Below are positions 48,117 to 59,223 of a stretch of DNA of 64,000 nt, piece after piece; position 1 is the stretch's first letter, and each line of letters begins with the position of its first letter. The notes under the pieces are model-generated. The model saw only the letters and a program-made list of their open reading frames with translations. It did not search any database and was not told the DNA's origin. The stretch comes from Glandiceps talaboti. Lineage: Eukaryota > Hemichordata > Enteropneusta > Spengelidae. A program made the translations under genes and the position numbers. The stretch lies in assembly GCF_964340395.1 (NCBI RefSeq), contig NC_135550.1, positions 3,199,001 to 3,263,000 on the forward strand. The letters run 5' to 3'.

Positions 48117-49050
48117 CTTTATTGCGTCCTTTAAGAAAACTACATTTCTTCACTGGATTTTCTGCAATAAGTATTTGGTGCTAAAACAAACTAGTCAATA
48201 TATAAACTACAGTAATAATAGTTATATACGGTTTATACGAAAGTTTAAACTTTAGGTAATATGTAATATCTTTTAACTCTGCAGAGTACCTTTCCTTTTG
48301 TTAAACGCAGATTTTATGAAAGTTGTCAGTGCCATAAGTATGTGTATTTGATCAAAGTTAAAAAGAGTAATAAATTTTGTTACATTGTCTAGTACTTTGA
48401 AATTGCCTAGCCCACTGATTGTACTTAGTCTGGTATACATTTGTTGTCTCTCAATATTATAGTTGTTGCATGTTGTGATGAAGTGTATTTCATCTTCTGT
48501 CATATTGCAGGTGTTGCATAATCTATTTTCTATCTCTATTTTTGGTATTTTATGTCTTACAATTTCAATTTGTAGGTCATGTGAGCTCAGTCTAATTCAT
48601 GAAATTAAACCAACTTCTTCTCTATTTTTCAAAATTTAAAGATAATTGGCTGTTTGTATCTTATTGTGTAATAATTTGTAAGTTCTGAGCTTTGAGTCTT
48701 GTCTGTCATTGACTTTGGTTCATTTCTTGGTTAAATAATCTTTACAAATGTTCCAGAAGTATTCCCTTGTGTCATTGTTGATGTTTGAAATTCCATATTC
48801 TTCTTTCATTTTGTTTAAATTATCTAGCCATGAGCCAGGATTCATGGCGGGATAAATGTGTCCTTTCTATATTTCTTTAGTACTGTAATTACTTTCACTT
48901 GGATGGTTGGTAAAAGTGGCATTCTACCAAGTTCTATCCTGCACCCAATGCTACTTGTTTTGTTGTTAACATTTCTCTGTTTTGTCCCAGTTCTTCATCA
49001 TTGTATTAATTGCCCATATTTCAGCTGCATCGGTGTTAGATGACATTCAA
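48097..49050 (-). pseudogene. Degenerate 3' end of a LINE with tail repeat
   Basis: On the minus strand this reads as the C-terminal part of a non-LTR retrotransposon polyprotein. In order: a segment with AEIWAI (about 49030), an IELGRMPLLPTI block (about 48900-48945), NPGSWLDNLNK (about 48810-48842), REYFWNICKDYL, then RLSSHDLQIEIVRHKIP and a zinc-knuckle-like CX2CX7HX4C (about 48468-48518) within NRLCNTCNMTEDEIHF. After that come NNYNIERQQMY and the C-terminus ending near 48273. At least three stops and one or more frame changes (one near 48842) break it. Downstream on the same strand lie AATAAAG and a short (TATTC)n tail at 48097-48116, marking the 3' end of the element. This fits a 5'-truncated, dead insertion. 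The clade is not resolved. Confidence 0.88.
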
Positions 49051-49137
49051 AGATCTTTATATGATTATATGATTGTTCTGTGAGACCACTGTGATAATAG
49101 CAGTGATACCATTTTGTATGGTCATAAGCACTATTTT

Positions 49138-49560
49138 ATTAGCCCCGAAAGCTGAAAGCGTAGCTTTAGGTATAGGTTGTATTAAGTTATAGAGTATAGG
49201 TGGAATCATTGGTGTCCATCAAACTTTTATATTTTCATCATCTTCTCCGAAAGTGACAGTCAGAATTCTTCGATATTTGGTGTGCATGTTCCCTTGGGGG
49301 AGGCTATTCAGATTTGTTCATGCCAAGTTGATCTATGCCATTTTCAATTTTTTATGATTTTTTTCCAAAAATGACATTTTCATCATCTTCTTGAAAACTA
49401 CATATCAGATTGCTTTGATATCTGGTGTGTTGATGCACAGGGGGTAGCTTACTTAGATTTGTTAATTTCAAGTCAGCACGTCTTCATTTTTATTTTTTAT
49501 GATTTTTTTTTGTAATTTGAAAAAAAAAATGAATATGTTAATGAGCATAATGACCGACGC
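49138..49560 (+). mobile_element. Family C modular repeat with two modules of about 147 bp
   Basis: It starts TTATTAGCCCCGAAAGCTGA with hairpin partner AGCGTAGCTTTAGG. Two diverged modules follow, each opening TTTTCATCATCTTC and containing GATATTTGGTGTG or GATATCTGGTGTG, CAGATTTGTT or TAGATTTGTT, and TTTTTTATGATTTTTTT. The layout (5' hairpin then modules of about 147 bp) parallels families A and B. No clear 3' end or microsatellite was identified. Confidence 0.6.
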
Positions 49561-50388
49561 CATATTGGAAATCAGTCGACGAGACTTTAAGTAAACTGCC
49601 ACTTTTCAAAAGACACTATTGACGTCAAACAAGCAATGTAATATGTGCTATAGTCATAATTCTACGCATTGGGCGCCCAAATGACAAGCATTTGTTCGAA
49701 ACCCCTTCTACATAATCAGCCAGTCCGCAACATCCTCATTTGCATACTCTATCCTTCAGTTTGCGTCTTTCCACAGCAAGTAACAACACAGGACGTTCTT
49801 GGTACTCACTAAAATCACACTTCAGACCCACTATAAAAGTGTGATGTTTTCAGATAACATGTAACTTGTGATTAATTCTATATTGTCGTGCAATTTGGAG
49901 TGACAGTGAACCAGAATGAAGACAACTTGCGTAAGGAAGGCATGCCTGCATGCGGTTGAAGTTATGCAAGAGCAGTCTCACTGCCGACTGTGAATCGACC
50001 AAACTTTGTTTATTGGCCGACAGTTCACATGTAAAGTTAAACGTGTCTTGCCATTTCCAAAATGCAAATATTTGGCAAGTAAAAATAATTAAAATAATTA
50101 CGACTTTAATTTGGCTTCAGACTTTGCATTATGTTTTGTGTATCTTTCCCCGTTTTACATGTAAATCCGAAAAGGTTCTCTCTAGTCATGTCAGTGATTA
50201 TTATACCGGAGCTGCTTTGAGTACGAGCGAAGTGAGGCATGTTGAGGTATTTTGTTGAGAATTATAAATATTGCAAAATGTCAAGTACAAGGTTTAAATA
50301 CAATGGAATGATGAAAAAAAAATTGGCCGAGTCTGCTGACAGGCGCCAGTCACAAGAAACTCTGTAAATTAAAATATCAGACGATGTA
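49561..50388. other. CpG-richer unique sequence, no supported gene
   Basis: CG dinucleotides are clearly more frequent than in the flanks. The 102-codon frame at 49950-50258 (+) has no recognised domain. This could be part of an unrecognised element joined to the next one, or a host regulatory region. I cannot decide. Confidence 0.4.
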
Positions 50389-50955
50389 TGTATTAATCGC
50401 CATCTTAGTTTCCATACGGCGACAATCCCAAGTACCCGGATTCACGAGGGACTAACCCGGAAGCAAGTTGTTGTCAGCCATACGTTACAGTGGTAACATC
50501 ATCCGAGAAATCGCTGCGTTCAGAGTGTCATTCACAGAATTGTTGTTTTCGAGTGAAAACCTGTCTTGAATTGTATAACGAATGAAGACATGTCAAGTTA
50601 TATTTTGAAAGTTGTATCGCTAGTTTGAGACGATTTTCTCACGTACTAATAGTACTATCGAGGCTTACTTGGACCATGCTTGGACTTGGACCTTACTCCA
50701 GTTCATCGGGAAGTTTAGCCAGTCCGATAATTTTTTCTGGTTTAGTTTACAACACTTTTGATCACGCAGATTTTGTTGTTGTGATGAAAAGAAATAAAAA
50801 AAAAGATCACTTCAACCATTTCGTTGTGTTTTCTTCGTGAAAAGTAATCGAACATGAACGAGTGTTACCACTGTAAAGTATGGCTGAGAATGACTCTCTT
50901 CCGGGTACTTGGGATTGTCGCCGCCGGTACGGAAACTAAGATGGCGATTGATACA
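50389..50955. mobile_element. 567-bp element with long inverted repeats
   Basis: The left arm starts TGTATTAATCGCCATCTTAG. The right arm, inverted, starts TGTATCAATCGCCATCTTAG. The arms stay alignable for about 105 bp, through GGCGACAATCCCAAGTACCC to CAGCCATAC and ACAGTGGTAACA. The roughly 350-bp centre is CpG-rich and has no recognised protein. ATG precedes both TAT ends, so the exact boundary and target duplication are ambiguous. Confidence 0.82.
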
Positions 50956-51329
50956 TTTCTTCCCTATATATATCTACTACAACTAGTACAAGTTGAATGT
51001 TGTTGACTTGGTAAATTTGTTAGAAAATTGAAATTGAAATTGCCTCAAAATTATTTTAGATCCCTAGTTTATTTCATTCATCATTAACATTTTCCAGGGT
51101 TAAAGCTGTAAGACACTGGAATTATTTATAGCCAACCTCAAAATCCTCTTTTTTTCTTTTTCTTGTGTGCATTGCCCAGTCATTTTTGTCTGAGATTTTG
51201 TGCAATTTTTCATAACAGTAGATTTTTGTTATAAAATGGTGACTATGGTATAAAAGTACAATACATTACCAACTTCTGTGTAAAATGTGTTTTATAGTGA
51301 GACATCATATGAAACCACTAACCACTTTA

Positions 51330-52080
51330 TTACATCTCTAAAACAAAACTGCATAGTGACTCGAAGAGCTGAAGATGTGAACCACTTCTACATGTCACCA
51401 AAATAAAAAATTTAATTAAAAAAAAAACAGCGGAGCTATTCTGACCGATAGGTCGCTTGTACTAAGTGGCCATAAATGGTAATAAGCTGTACTATCAGGT
51501 ACATGTACACCATTGCATTATGTGGTGACAGGCAAAGACCCTCAGCCAATCTAACAACACTGTTGCAAGGAGATAGACTTGGTAACAGTAACACCATAGT
51601 GTGGTGATTTAATGCTCACTGTTATATCATGCAAGACCACTGCATGGTGATACATAACATTCTGGCAGCTACATGTATGTCATCGCATGGTGTACTTATT
51701 CTATCCACCTACACTGTAGAGATGTAATTGCAAGCTCTAGTTGTGATAAGGTCTAGTGACACCCCTGCATTATTTTAGCAATAGGCTTATAGCACCTCTT
51801 TAAATCTATAGTGACACTATTGCGTATAGTGATACAACCTCAACATCATATTTTCAGTGACAATATAAGCGCTTTAATATCTATCCAAAAGTGACCACTG
51901 TGTAGCTCCATGTCGGCTCTAACACCAACACCATGGAATGGTGATGAATCTTTTGCTATCCAGTCACATTATTTGGTGGAGATAGGCTTTAATGGCAACA
52001 CCATTGTGTGATGGTTACTAGTAAATTCTACGTCTACAACAGTAGTCATTTCACTGTAAGGATACAATTACACGTAATCT
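51330..52080. repeat. Fossil minisatellite, units about 50-60 bp
   Basis: A phrase of the type ACACCATTGCATGGTGATAC recurs in diverged form about ten times: TACACCATTGCATTATGTGG, ACACCATAGTGTGGTGATT, ACCACTGCATGGTGATAC, CATCGCATGGTGTAC, CACTATTGCGTATAGTGAT, ACACCATGGAATGGTGATG and ACACCATTGTGTGATGG. Spacers are unalike. This is an old, heavily mutated tandem array, and the phrase is itself partly palindromic. Confidence 0.6.
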
Positions 52081-52784
52081 CTGCAATCAGAGTTGTTTTC
52101 TAGTCCAACTACAGGAAACACTAAAGCAAAGCTAAGTCAATTGGTTGCCCAGGGAATATGCTTTAGTCCAATCTAATTGTTGTGACAAATAAAGCCTCTG
52201 AGCACTCTTTCTTCAGTAGGATTTACAGTTGCAAATTAGACCAATAAAAATCTGTTCAAAGAAAAAATTTCATTTTTGTGTGATTGCATTTAGGGTAGAT
52301 TGCTAGGCTGTGTAAGTGAGTGGGTGTGTAGATGGTAGGGGATAGTTTTCCATTGCGTATCAAACAAGACATCGGGAAAGACAATGTTGGTGCATGACAA
52401 ATTTACGTTTGGCAAAGACCGTATGAATTGCACAGTTTTGAACTGTACATGTGTTCTGTACTTTTATTGATGGTCAAGTGTGAACTATTAGTAATACAGT
52501 AAAAGAAAGAAAAATGTATCATTTGACAACAACTTAAACCATGTTGTTCCAATACACATGGGGATTCTACTAGTAAAGTTTGACTGCATAGATGGCTCAT
52601 GTAGTCAAGATTCCAATAGCGTTTACTGATGGAATAGGACTCTGCTATACGCATACACTATAGTTTCCAGGTAGTGAGTTAATATAGCTGATCAATGCTG
52701 ATAGACTTCATTAGTCTTTGATGTCAAGGTGACAGTCAAGAATGGTTACAAAAAGGAGAATTGTATAGTTAAGTCTTCTATATA
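52081..52784. other. AT-rich sequence, no feature recognised
   Basis: No gene recognised. The minus-strand frame at 52403-52654 has no motif. Confidence 0.45.
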
Positions 52785-53191
52785 TGTTACACCCAATCCG
52801 TGAAGCTGCCCAATTCATGAAATGTGCATGTAACTTTGCCCAGTTCATGGAATGGTCAACCTTATACAAATGAGAGTATAGATTATAATCTAAAAGGGTC
52901 CAAACTAAATTTTGGGGGCAAGAGTTTTGAACTGGGGTGTTGATTATCGAACTTTATTAAAAACAAGCTGCACTGAATTATAATAAAATAAGATTTGTGA
53001 AGTGATGAGTTTGTAAATACATGATAACAAAGTTGTTTGATTCCTATTCTATTTTGTGTGTGTCCTATAAAAGATGCTCATTTCATGTACTGGGCATATC
53101 TTACAATACCCACTTCATAACCTGGGCAACACGATTGCCTATGTCATTAACTGGGTAAAGTTACCTTCCAATTTCACAGATTGGGTGTAAC
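52785..53191. mobile_element. 407-bp TIR element at a TA-rich site
   Basis: The ends are TGTTACACCCAATCCGTGAA and, inverted, TGTTACACCCAATCTGTGAA. TATATA lies on both sides, so a TA duplication is possible. Inside each arm related words repeat (CCCAATTCATGAAATG, CCCAGTTCATGGAATG, and inverted CCCAGTTAATGACAT and CCCAGTACATGAAATG), giving subterminal iterated motifs. No coding capacity. Confidence 0.8.
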
Positions 53192-55157
53192 ATATATATA
53201 CCTGTATTGCAGTGTAAAATAATGGACAGAATGTGAGAATACTTTATTTTAGGAAGGATATTTTGAGAGATGTAGGTACTAGACTCATTAAGTGTAAATA
53301 ATACACAAATATTTGGTATGTAAAATATATGTAGCTAACTACAGTGACAGTTGTAAAATCAAATGCTGGCTACAAATCAGAAACTGATCACAAACAGGAT
53401 CTTGAAGTGTATTGCCAACATATTCTATTGGTTTTCAAGTGTCTGTGTACATCTAGCTATGAATCTGTTAATTAGGTAGGTGGAGAATACAATTGTCACC
53501 TACTTGGAAAGTTGCAATTCCAGACACAACTATAGTTTCATAGTTGTTTGTTTGGTGAATCATAGCTCCTTCAAACAAACAGTGGGAATATTTTGGTCGG
53601 GTAGATTGCTACAAATTAGACAGAATTAGAGTCAATTTGTTACTGCATGTGTGGATGTATAAAGTGAGTAATATGTTTTAACACAGATATTTACTAACAC
53701 CATGAACACAGTGGTTTTAAGGGTCAGAGAGGGAAATCATTTCTCATCTATCATCTTAAAAACAACTTATGTAAGCATGCCACAGACTTCACCTTTTATA
53801 TATCTAACCATATGTACTAAGATCTTTGCTTTGCTCAACCATTACTTATTTTTATACCCCAAACTGAAAAATGTCAGATATGGAATGAGGCAACTTTGCA
53901 TCCAAAAGTAGGAAGTGTAATTAATGTCTTTTGAATGGTACATGTATGTGATGATGTAGATTGTACAATGTCATGTAATTAATCCAAATTAATTTGATGC
54001 TGTAGAGTATATAGTAGTATAATAGTAAAATTCCAAACATCTCAACCTAAGTTGTAGGACATGAATTTTGTATATTTTTAGTATATATCATTTAACATAA
54101 AATAATGTGTACAGAGATGTACTATTTAAAGTCATCATTCAGGAACAATAAAGAAAGTTATGAAAACAGGGGATATCACAATTTGATGACATTGTAATTG
54201 ATAATATCACAAATAATCCCATGCCCTTAGGATCAAGAACTGAACACAGGTTCAAAATTGAAACTTTTCTTGATGTAAATCTTAAAGAGTGACAGTTGTT
54301 CCATCCTGTGTGATGTTACCTAGCAACGAGATCTTATCTCTAATACATACTTCATTACAAAGTTTACCAACAGATTCTTACCCTTCAGCACAAAGCAACT
54401 GTTACTGCTACTTACAGTGAAGGTCTCACTCATAGTTCAAGTCAGGAACTCTTCCCACTAAAAGGTGTGAAAACATTTTTATGTGTAAGAGCTGCTCTTT
54501 GACTAAATGTACATCTATTAAGATATGTGAGATATTTGACAGTAGACCTTTACAGTAAGTAAGTTTGGTTTTCAGATAGTGTCAAGTGAACTGTCAACAA
54601 GTACTTATAGACTGGCATTACATGACTTTAAAGAATTCACATAGTTGAAATGAACATCTTACCTCACTAATGATGTACTGTTTTTGTTACTGATGGTGAC
54701 AGTTTTGAAGCATGAGAGCCAAGGTCAAAGGTCTTCTGCTACTGTGTATTAACTTTCCCAAAACATACAACATATATATATATTCTGAAACAAACAACAT
54801 TTATGGAAGCTTATCCCATAAATTTCAGTTTCATAGTGTTCAAATGTCTATGCCTTGAGTACAAGTTTATCAAATGAATGTTATAATAACATATACTCCA
54901 CATATTTCTTTACATTCCTGTAAAAATCTCTCTGACTTTCTTAACTTGTTTTATATTGGTATGTTTTTGGAAAGATAAGAGAAAGGAAGAACTTTTCCAG
55001 CTTTATGATAATAGTGCTATGGATGATTATCAGCTAAGTTCTTTTTGAAATTTATTCATAAAAAAAATCTGATGATGTGATGACCTTGTTCAACATACAT
55101 GTAGGTCAATAAGGCTACATTGTATGTTGGTGCAATAAGGCCAAGTAGCCTCAGCTA

Positions 55158-55160
<3 letters not shown>
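53192..55160. other. AT-rich sequence, no feature recognised
   Basis: Unique AT-rich sequence. The short frame at 53702-53911 is not supported as a gene. Confidence 0.5.
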
Positions 55161-55195
<35 letters not shown>

Positions 55196-55292
55196 CTGTA
55201 ACTGGAGGGTAGAAATGGCCTTAAAATGTGAAGTATGTCTATAGGGCTGTAACTGGAGGGTAGAAATGGCCTTAAAATGTGAAGTATGTGCA
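55161..55292. repeat. (TA)n run followed by a 51-bp tandem duplication
   Basis: A TA run at 55160-55191 passes straight into two nearly identical 51-bp units with GGGCTGTAACTGGAGGGTAG and AAATGGCCTTAAAATGTG. Confidence 0.95.
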
Positions 55293-55407
55293 GTGTTCAT
55301 TAAGTACTTAATAATACCATGATAACATTAATCCAAGTACTATTATTTAATTTGCATTCAGACTGGTAAATCATGCATTGCTTTCTTGGATTATATACCA
55401 TTATGCT

Positions 55408-55531
55408 AATTATGCCATCACGTTTTCCTAGTAAAGGAACAATATATGACTGGAACTGCTGCCAAATTATGCCATCACGTTTTCCTAGTAAAGGAACAGT
55501 ATATGACTGGAACTGCTGCCAAATTATGCCA
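55408..55531. repeat. 57-bp tandem duplication, two copies and a stub
   Basis: The units start AATTATGCCATCACGTTTTC at 55408 and 55465 with one or two differences. A third start, AATTATGCCATG, begins at 55522 and decays. Confidence 0.95.
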
Positions 55532-55597
55532 TGTTCTATCAGTTAAACAGTATGATTGGTATTTGTAATGGTTTTGTTTGTGTTCAATCATAAAGCC

Positions 55598-55905
55598 TAA
55601 ACAAAATGGTTTGGTTCTGGTTACCTAGTTCCACCTAGTTTTTCACTGCTGAACCTAAACTTTTGTTTATATGTATTTGAGAAAGAAATGATAAAAACTT
55701 GTGAAGTCTGGTGAGAAACACACTGGATGCATAACTTCATCAACTTAAAAAGACAATATAAAACTGTTCTTCAAAACTGTAATGGCTGTACATCTGATGA
55801 GATTAGAAACCAATAACACAGAGACCATATGGAAAACAACTGATAATTAAAAATAAAATAAAAAATCTATCTACCCGACATATTCTATTTTTTTTGTTAG
55901 GCCAA
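55598..55905 (+). mobile_element. Dispersed repeat family D, copy 2
   Basis: It aligns with 26113-26480: TGGTTTGGTTCTGGTTACCT, CACCTAGTTTTTCACTG, GTATTTGAGAAAGAAATGAT, ATGGCTGTACATCTGATG and AAAAATCTATCTACCCG. CG positions in copy 1 are often TG here (GTCGCGG versus GTCTGG), consistent with decay of methylated CpG. Confidence 0.7.
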
Positions 55906-55929
55906 ATTCAGAAAGATATACTGTAGTTC

Positions 55930-56066
55930 AGAGACCAGCTATTGAGATTAAACTAAGGTTAACTTGGTTCATTCTAGCAGAGACCAGCTATTGAGATTAA
56001 ACTAAGGTTAACTTGGTTCGTTCTAGCAGAGACCAGCTATTGAGATTAAACTAAGGTTAACTTGGG
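55930..56066. repeat. 49-bp tandem repeat, about 2.8 copies
   Basis: The units start AGAGACCAGCTATTGAGATT at 55930, 55979 and 56028, with one C/G difference. Each carries GTTAAC. Confidence 0.96.
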
Positions 56067-57490
56067 TTACTAAACCACTCTATCAAAGGAAACTTATGTT
56101 ACATTGTAACCAATTAGGTATTTCATAACCATATGACCACATAATTACAGCCATTTAAATTAAATTTTATGTAACTGTATCAGTCATTGAGAAATAATGT
56201 TTTGTAGTCATTGCAGTAAGAAATAAGAATATTCTTTTATGTAATTATTTATGTCTGTTTATTTGTGTTGAAGTGAAGTGCAGATATTTTATGGGATGTA
56301 CTGCATTCACCAAGCTTAAAACTTATAAATCCAACATGATGATTTTAAATTTCATAGAATTCGTAATATATGATATGTAATTTGTAGCTGTTAAATAATT
56401 ACCTAATATAACATTGTCAATTTTGTGTGTACACATTTAAACATTTAGTGGACAGAAACAAGGTACAAATTAACAATGTATGAAAAAGTGTCAAATTTAT
56501 ATGTTAACAAAAGAAAAAAGTTGTATGGGCCTATTAAACCCAAGATGGTACAACTTACGTGTGAAGCAAAGAGAGATTGGATGTAACTTAAATGTGAAAA
56601 TAGAATACACACTATGAAGTCATGAATATACATATTATATCAATGAAAGTAAACTTTATAGCATTCAAGTCGCAGTTTTGTATGCAGTGCTATTCTATTT
56701 TTTCTTTTTCTAATTTTTTCATAAAAATGACAGATAAAGAGAGAAAACGTACAAACAGACAGGGACTACAGTAAAACAAATTTAGACACAGAATTACACA
56801 AACAGTTCAAAATATGTGATTAATTCACCTCTAAATTCAGGAACAATAGTAAATTATTCATTGAAGTACATACCTTCAGCTGTACGTATTAAACCTGCAC
56901 TAACTGCAACGGTGATATTTTTATCATCAAATAACCAAAGATATATTCACTATGAAAATGTTCAATTACTTATCAAATGACATTGTATTTGTTAATGAAT
57001 GGTCACATATTATCTGTGTAGTGGCATGTTTTAATCTTGAGCAAAAGCTCACTTTTGAATCATAGTTATAACTGGAGTTTAATTTTTTGATCAGACAACC
57101 ACAATATATTCACTGAAATTCTTAAAAATACCCCATTGTTAGACATTGTACATGTTAACCAGTTGTTGATATTATCCATATTACAGAAATAGAACAGATT
57201 GAAATTGTTTTCACCATTGAGGGTGCTGATATTAGGGTCCAGATCCAAAAATCAATTTGATTTGATTTATTGTTTATATACAGCTACAAAAATATGTTTA
57301 TGACAGGTGATGTGATACTGTTCAGGGTGTATTTAGTTATTGTACCTAACAAACATTTTTCTAAGCACTACAGTTGCAGCTAGTGCTGCGTAAGTTAGTT
57401 GAAACTACACAATGTACTTGTAATTGTGTCATAATGATAGTCATACAGTGCAAGGTTAACATTTATCTAGTTATATTTGGTTGATGTGTG
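56067..57490. other. AT-rich sequence, no feature recognised
   Basis: Unique AT-rich sequence without recognisable features. Confidence 0.5.
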
Positions 57491-59223
57491 GTTGTTTGAG
57501 ATATGCACTGTTAGGCCATTGAGATACAATGTATGTACTAGCTGTTAAGCCGTTGAGATATATACTGTTAAGTTGTTGAGATATATACTGTTAGGCTGTT
57601 GAGATATGTACTATTAGGCCGTTGAGATATAAACTGTACTAGTGTTAGGCCGTTGAGATATGTACTGTTAGGCCATTGAGATGTATACTGTTAGGCTGTT
57701 GAGATATATACTGTTAGGCTGTTGAGATATATACTGTTAAGCCGTTGAGATATATACTGTTAGGCCGTTGAGATATGTACTGTTAGGCCGTTGAGATATG
57801 TACTGTTAGGCCGTTGAGATATATACTGTACTAGTGTTAGGCCGTTGAGATATGTACTGTTAGGCCATTGAGATATGTACTGTTAGGCCGTTGAGATATA
57901 TACTGTTAGGCCATTGAGATATGTACTGTTAGGCCATTGAGATATGTACTGTTAGGCTGTTGAGATATGTACTGTTAGGCTGTTGAGATATGTACTGTTA
58001 GGCCATTGAGATATGTACTGTTAGGCCATTGAGATATGTACTGTTAGGCCGTTGAGATATGTACTGTTAGGCCATTGAGATATGTACTGTTAGGCTGTTG
58101 AGATATGTACTGTTAGGCTGTTGAGATATATACTGTTAGGCTGTTGAGATATATACTGTTAGGCCGTTGAGATATATACTGTTAGGCTGTTGAGATATAT
58201 ACTGTTAAGCCGTTGAGATATAAACTGTTAGGCTGTTGAGATATGTACTGTTAGGCTGTTGAGATATATACTGTTAGGCCATTGAGATATATACTGTTAG
58301 GCCATTGAGATATGTACTGTTAGGCCATTGAGATATGTACTGTTAGGCCGTTGAGTTATATACTGTTAGGCTGTCGAGATATGTACTGTTAGGCTGTTGA
58401 GATATATACTGTTAGGCTGTTGAGATATATACTGTTAGGCTGTTGAGATATATATACTGTTAGGCCATTGAGATATGTACTGTTAGGCTGTTGAGATATA
58501 TACTGTTAGGCTGTTGAGATATATACTGTTAGGCCGTTGAGATATGTACTGTTGGGCTGTTGAGATATATACTGTTAGGCCGTTGAGATATGTACTGTTA
58601 GGCCATTGAGATATATACTGTTAGGCTGTTGAGATATGTACTGTTAGGCTGTTGAGATATATACTGTTAGGCTGTTGAGATATATACTGTTAAGCCGTTG
58701 AGATATGTACTGTTAGGCCGTTGAGATATGTACTGTTAGGCTGTTGAGATATATACTGTTAGGCTGTTGAGATATGTACTGTTAGGCTGTTGAGATATAT
58801 ACTGTTAGGCTGTTGAGATATGTACTGTTAGGCTGTTGAGATATATACTGTTAAGCCGTTGAGATATATACTGTTAGGCTGTTGAGATATATACTGTTAG
58901 GCTGTTGAGATATATACTGTTAGGCTGTTGAGATATATACTGTTAAGCCGTTGAGATATGTACTGTTAGGCCGTTGAGATATATACTGTTAGGCTGTTGA
59001 GATATATACTGTTAGGCCGTTGAGATATGTACTGTTAGGCTGTTGAGATATGTACTAGTGTTAGGCTGTTGAGATATGTACTGTTAGGCCATTGAGATAT
59101 GTACTGTTAGGCCGTTGAGATATATACTGTTAGGCTGTTGAGATATGTACTGTTAGGCCGTTGAGATATATACTGTTAGGCTGTTGAGATATATACTGTT
59201 AGGCTGTTGAGATATGTACTGTT
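57491..59223. repeat. 23-bp minisatellite, about 75 copies
   Basis: The unit is GTTGAGATATRTACTGTTAG plus GCY, with recurring variants GGCCG, GGCCA, GGCTG and AAGCC, and GTACTG or ATACTG. A 28-bp variant containing TGTACTAGTGTTAGG appears at about 57630, 57830 and 59050. Variants are mixed along the array rather than clustered at the ends. It is the array with most copies in the window. Confidence 0.97.
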
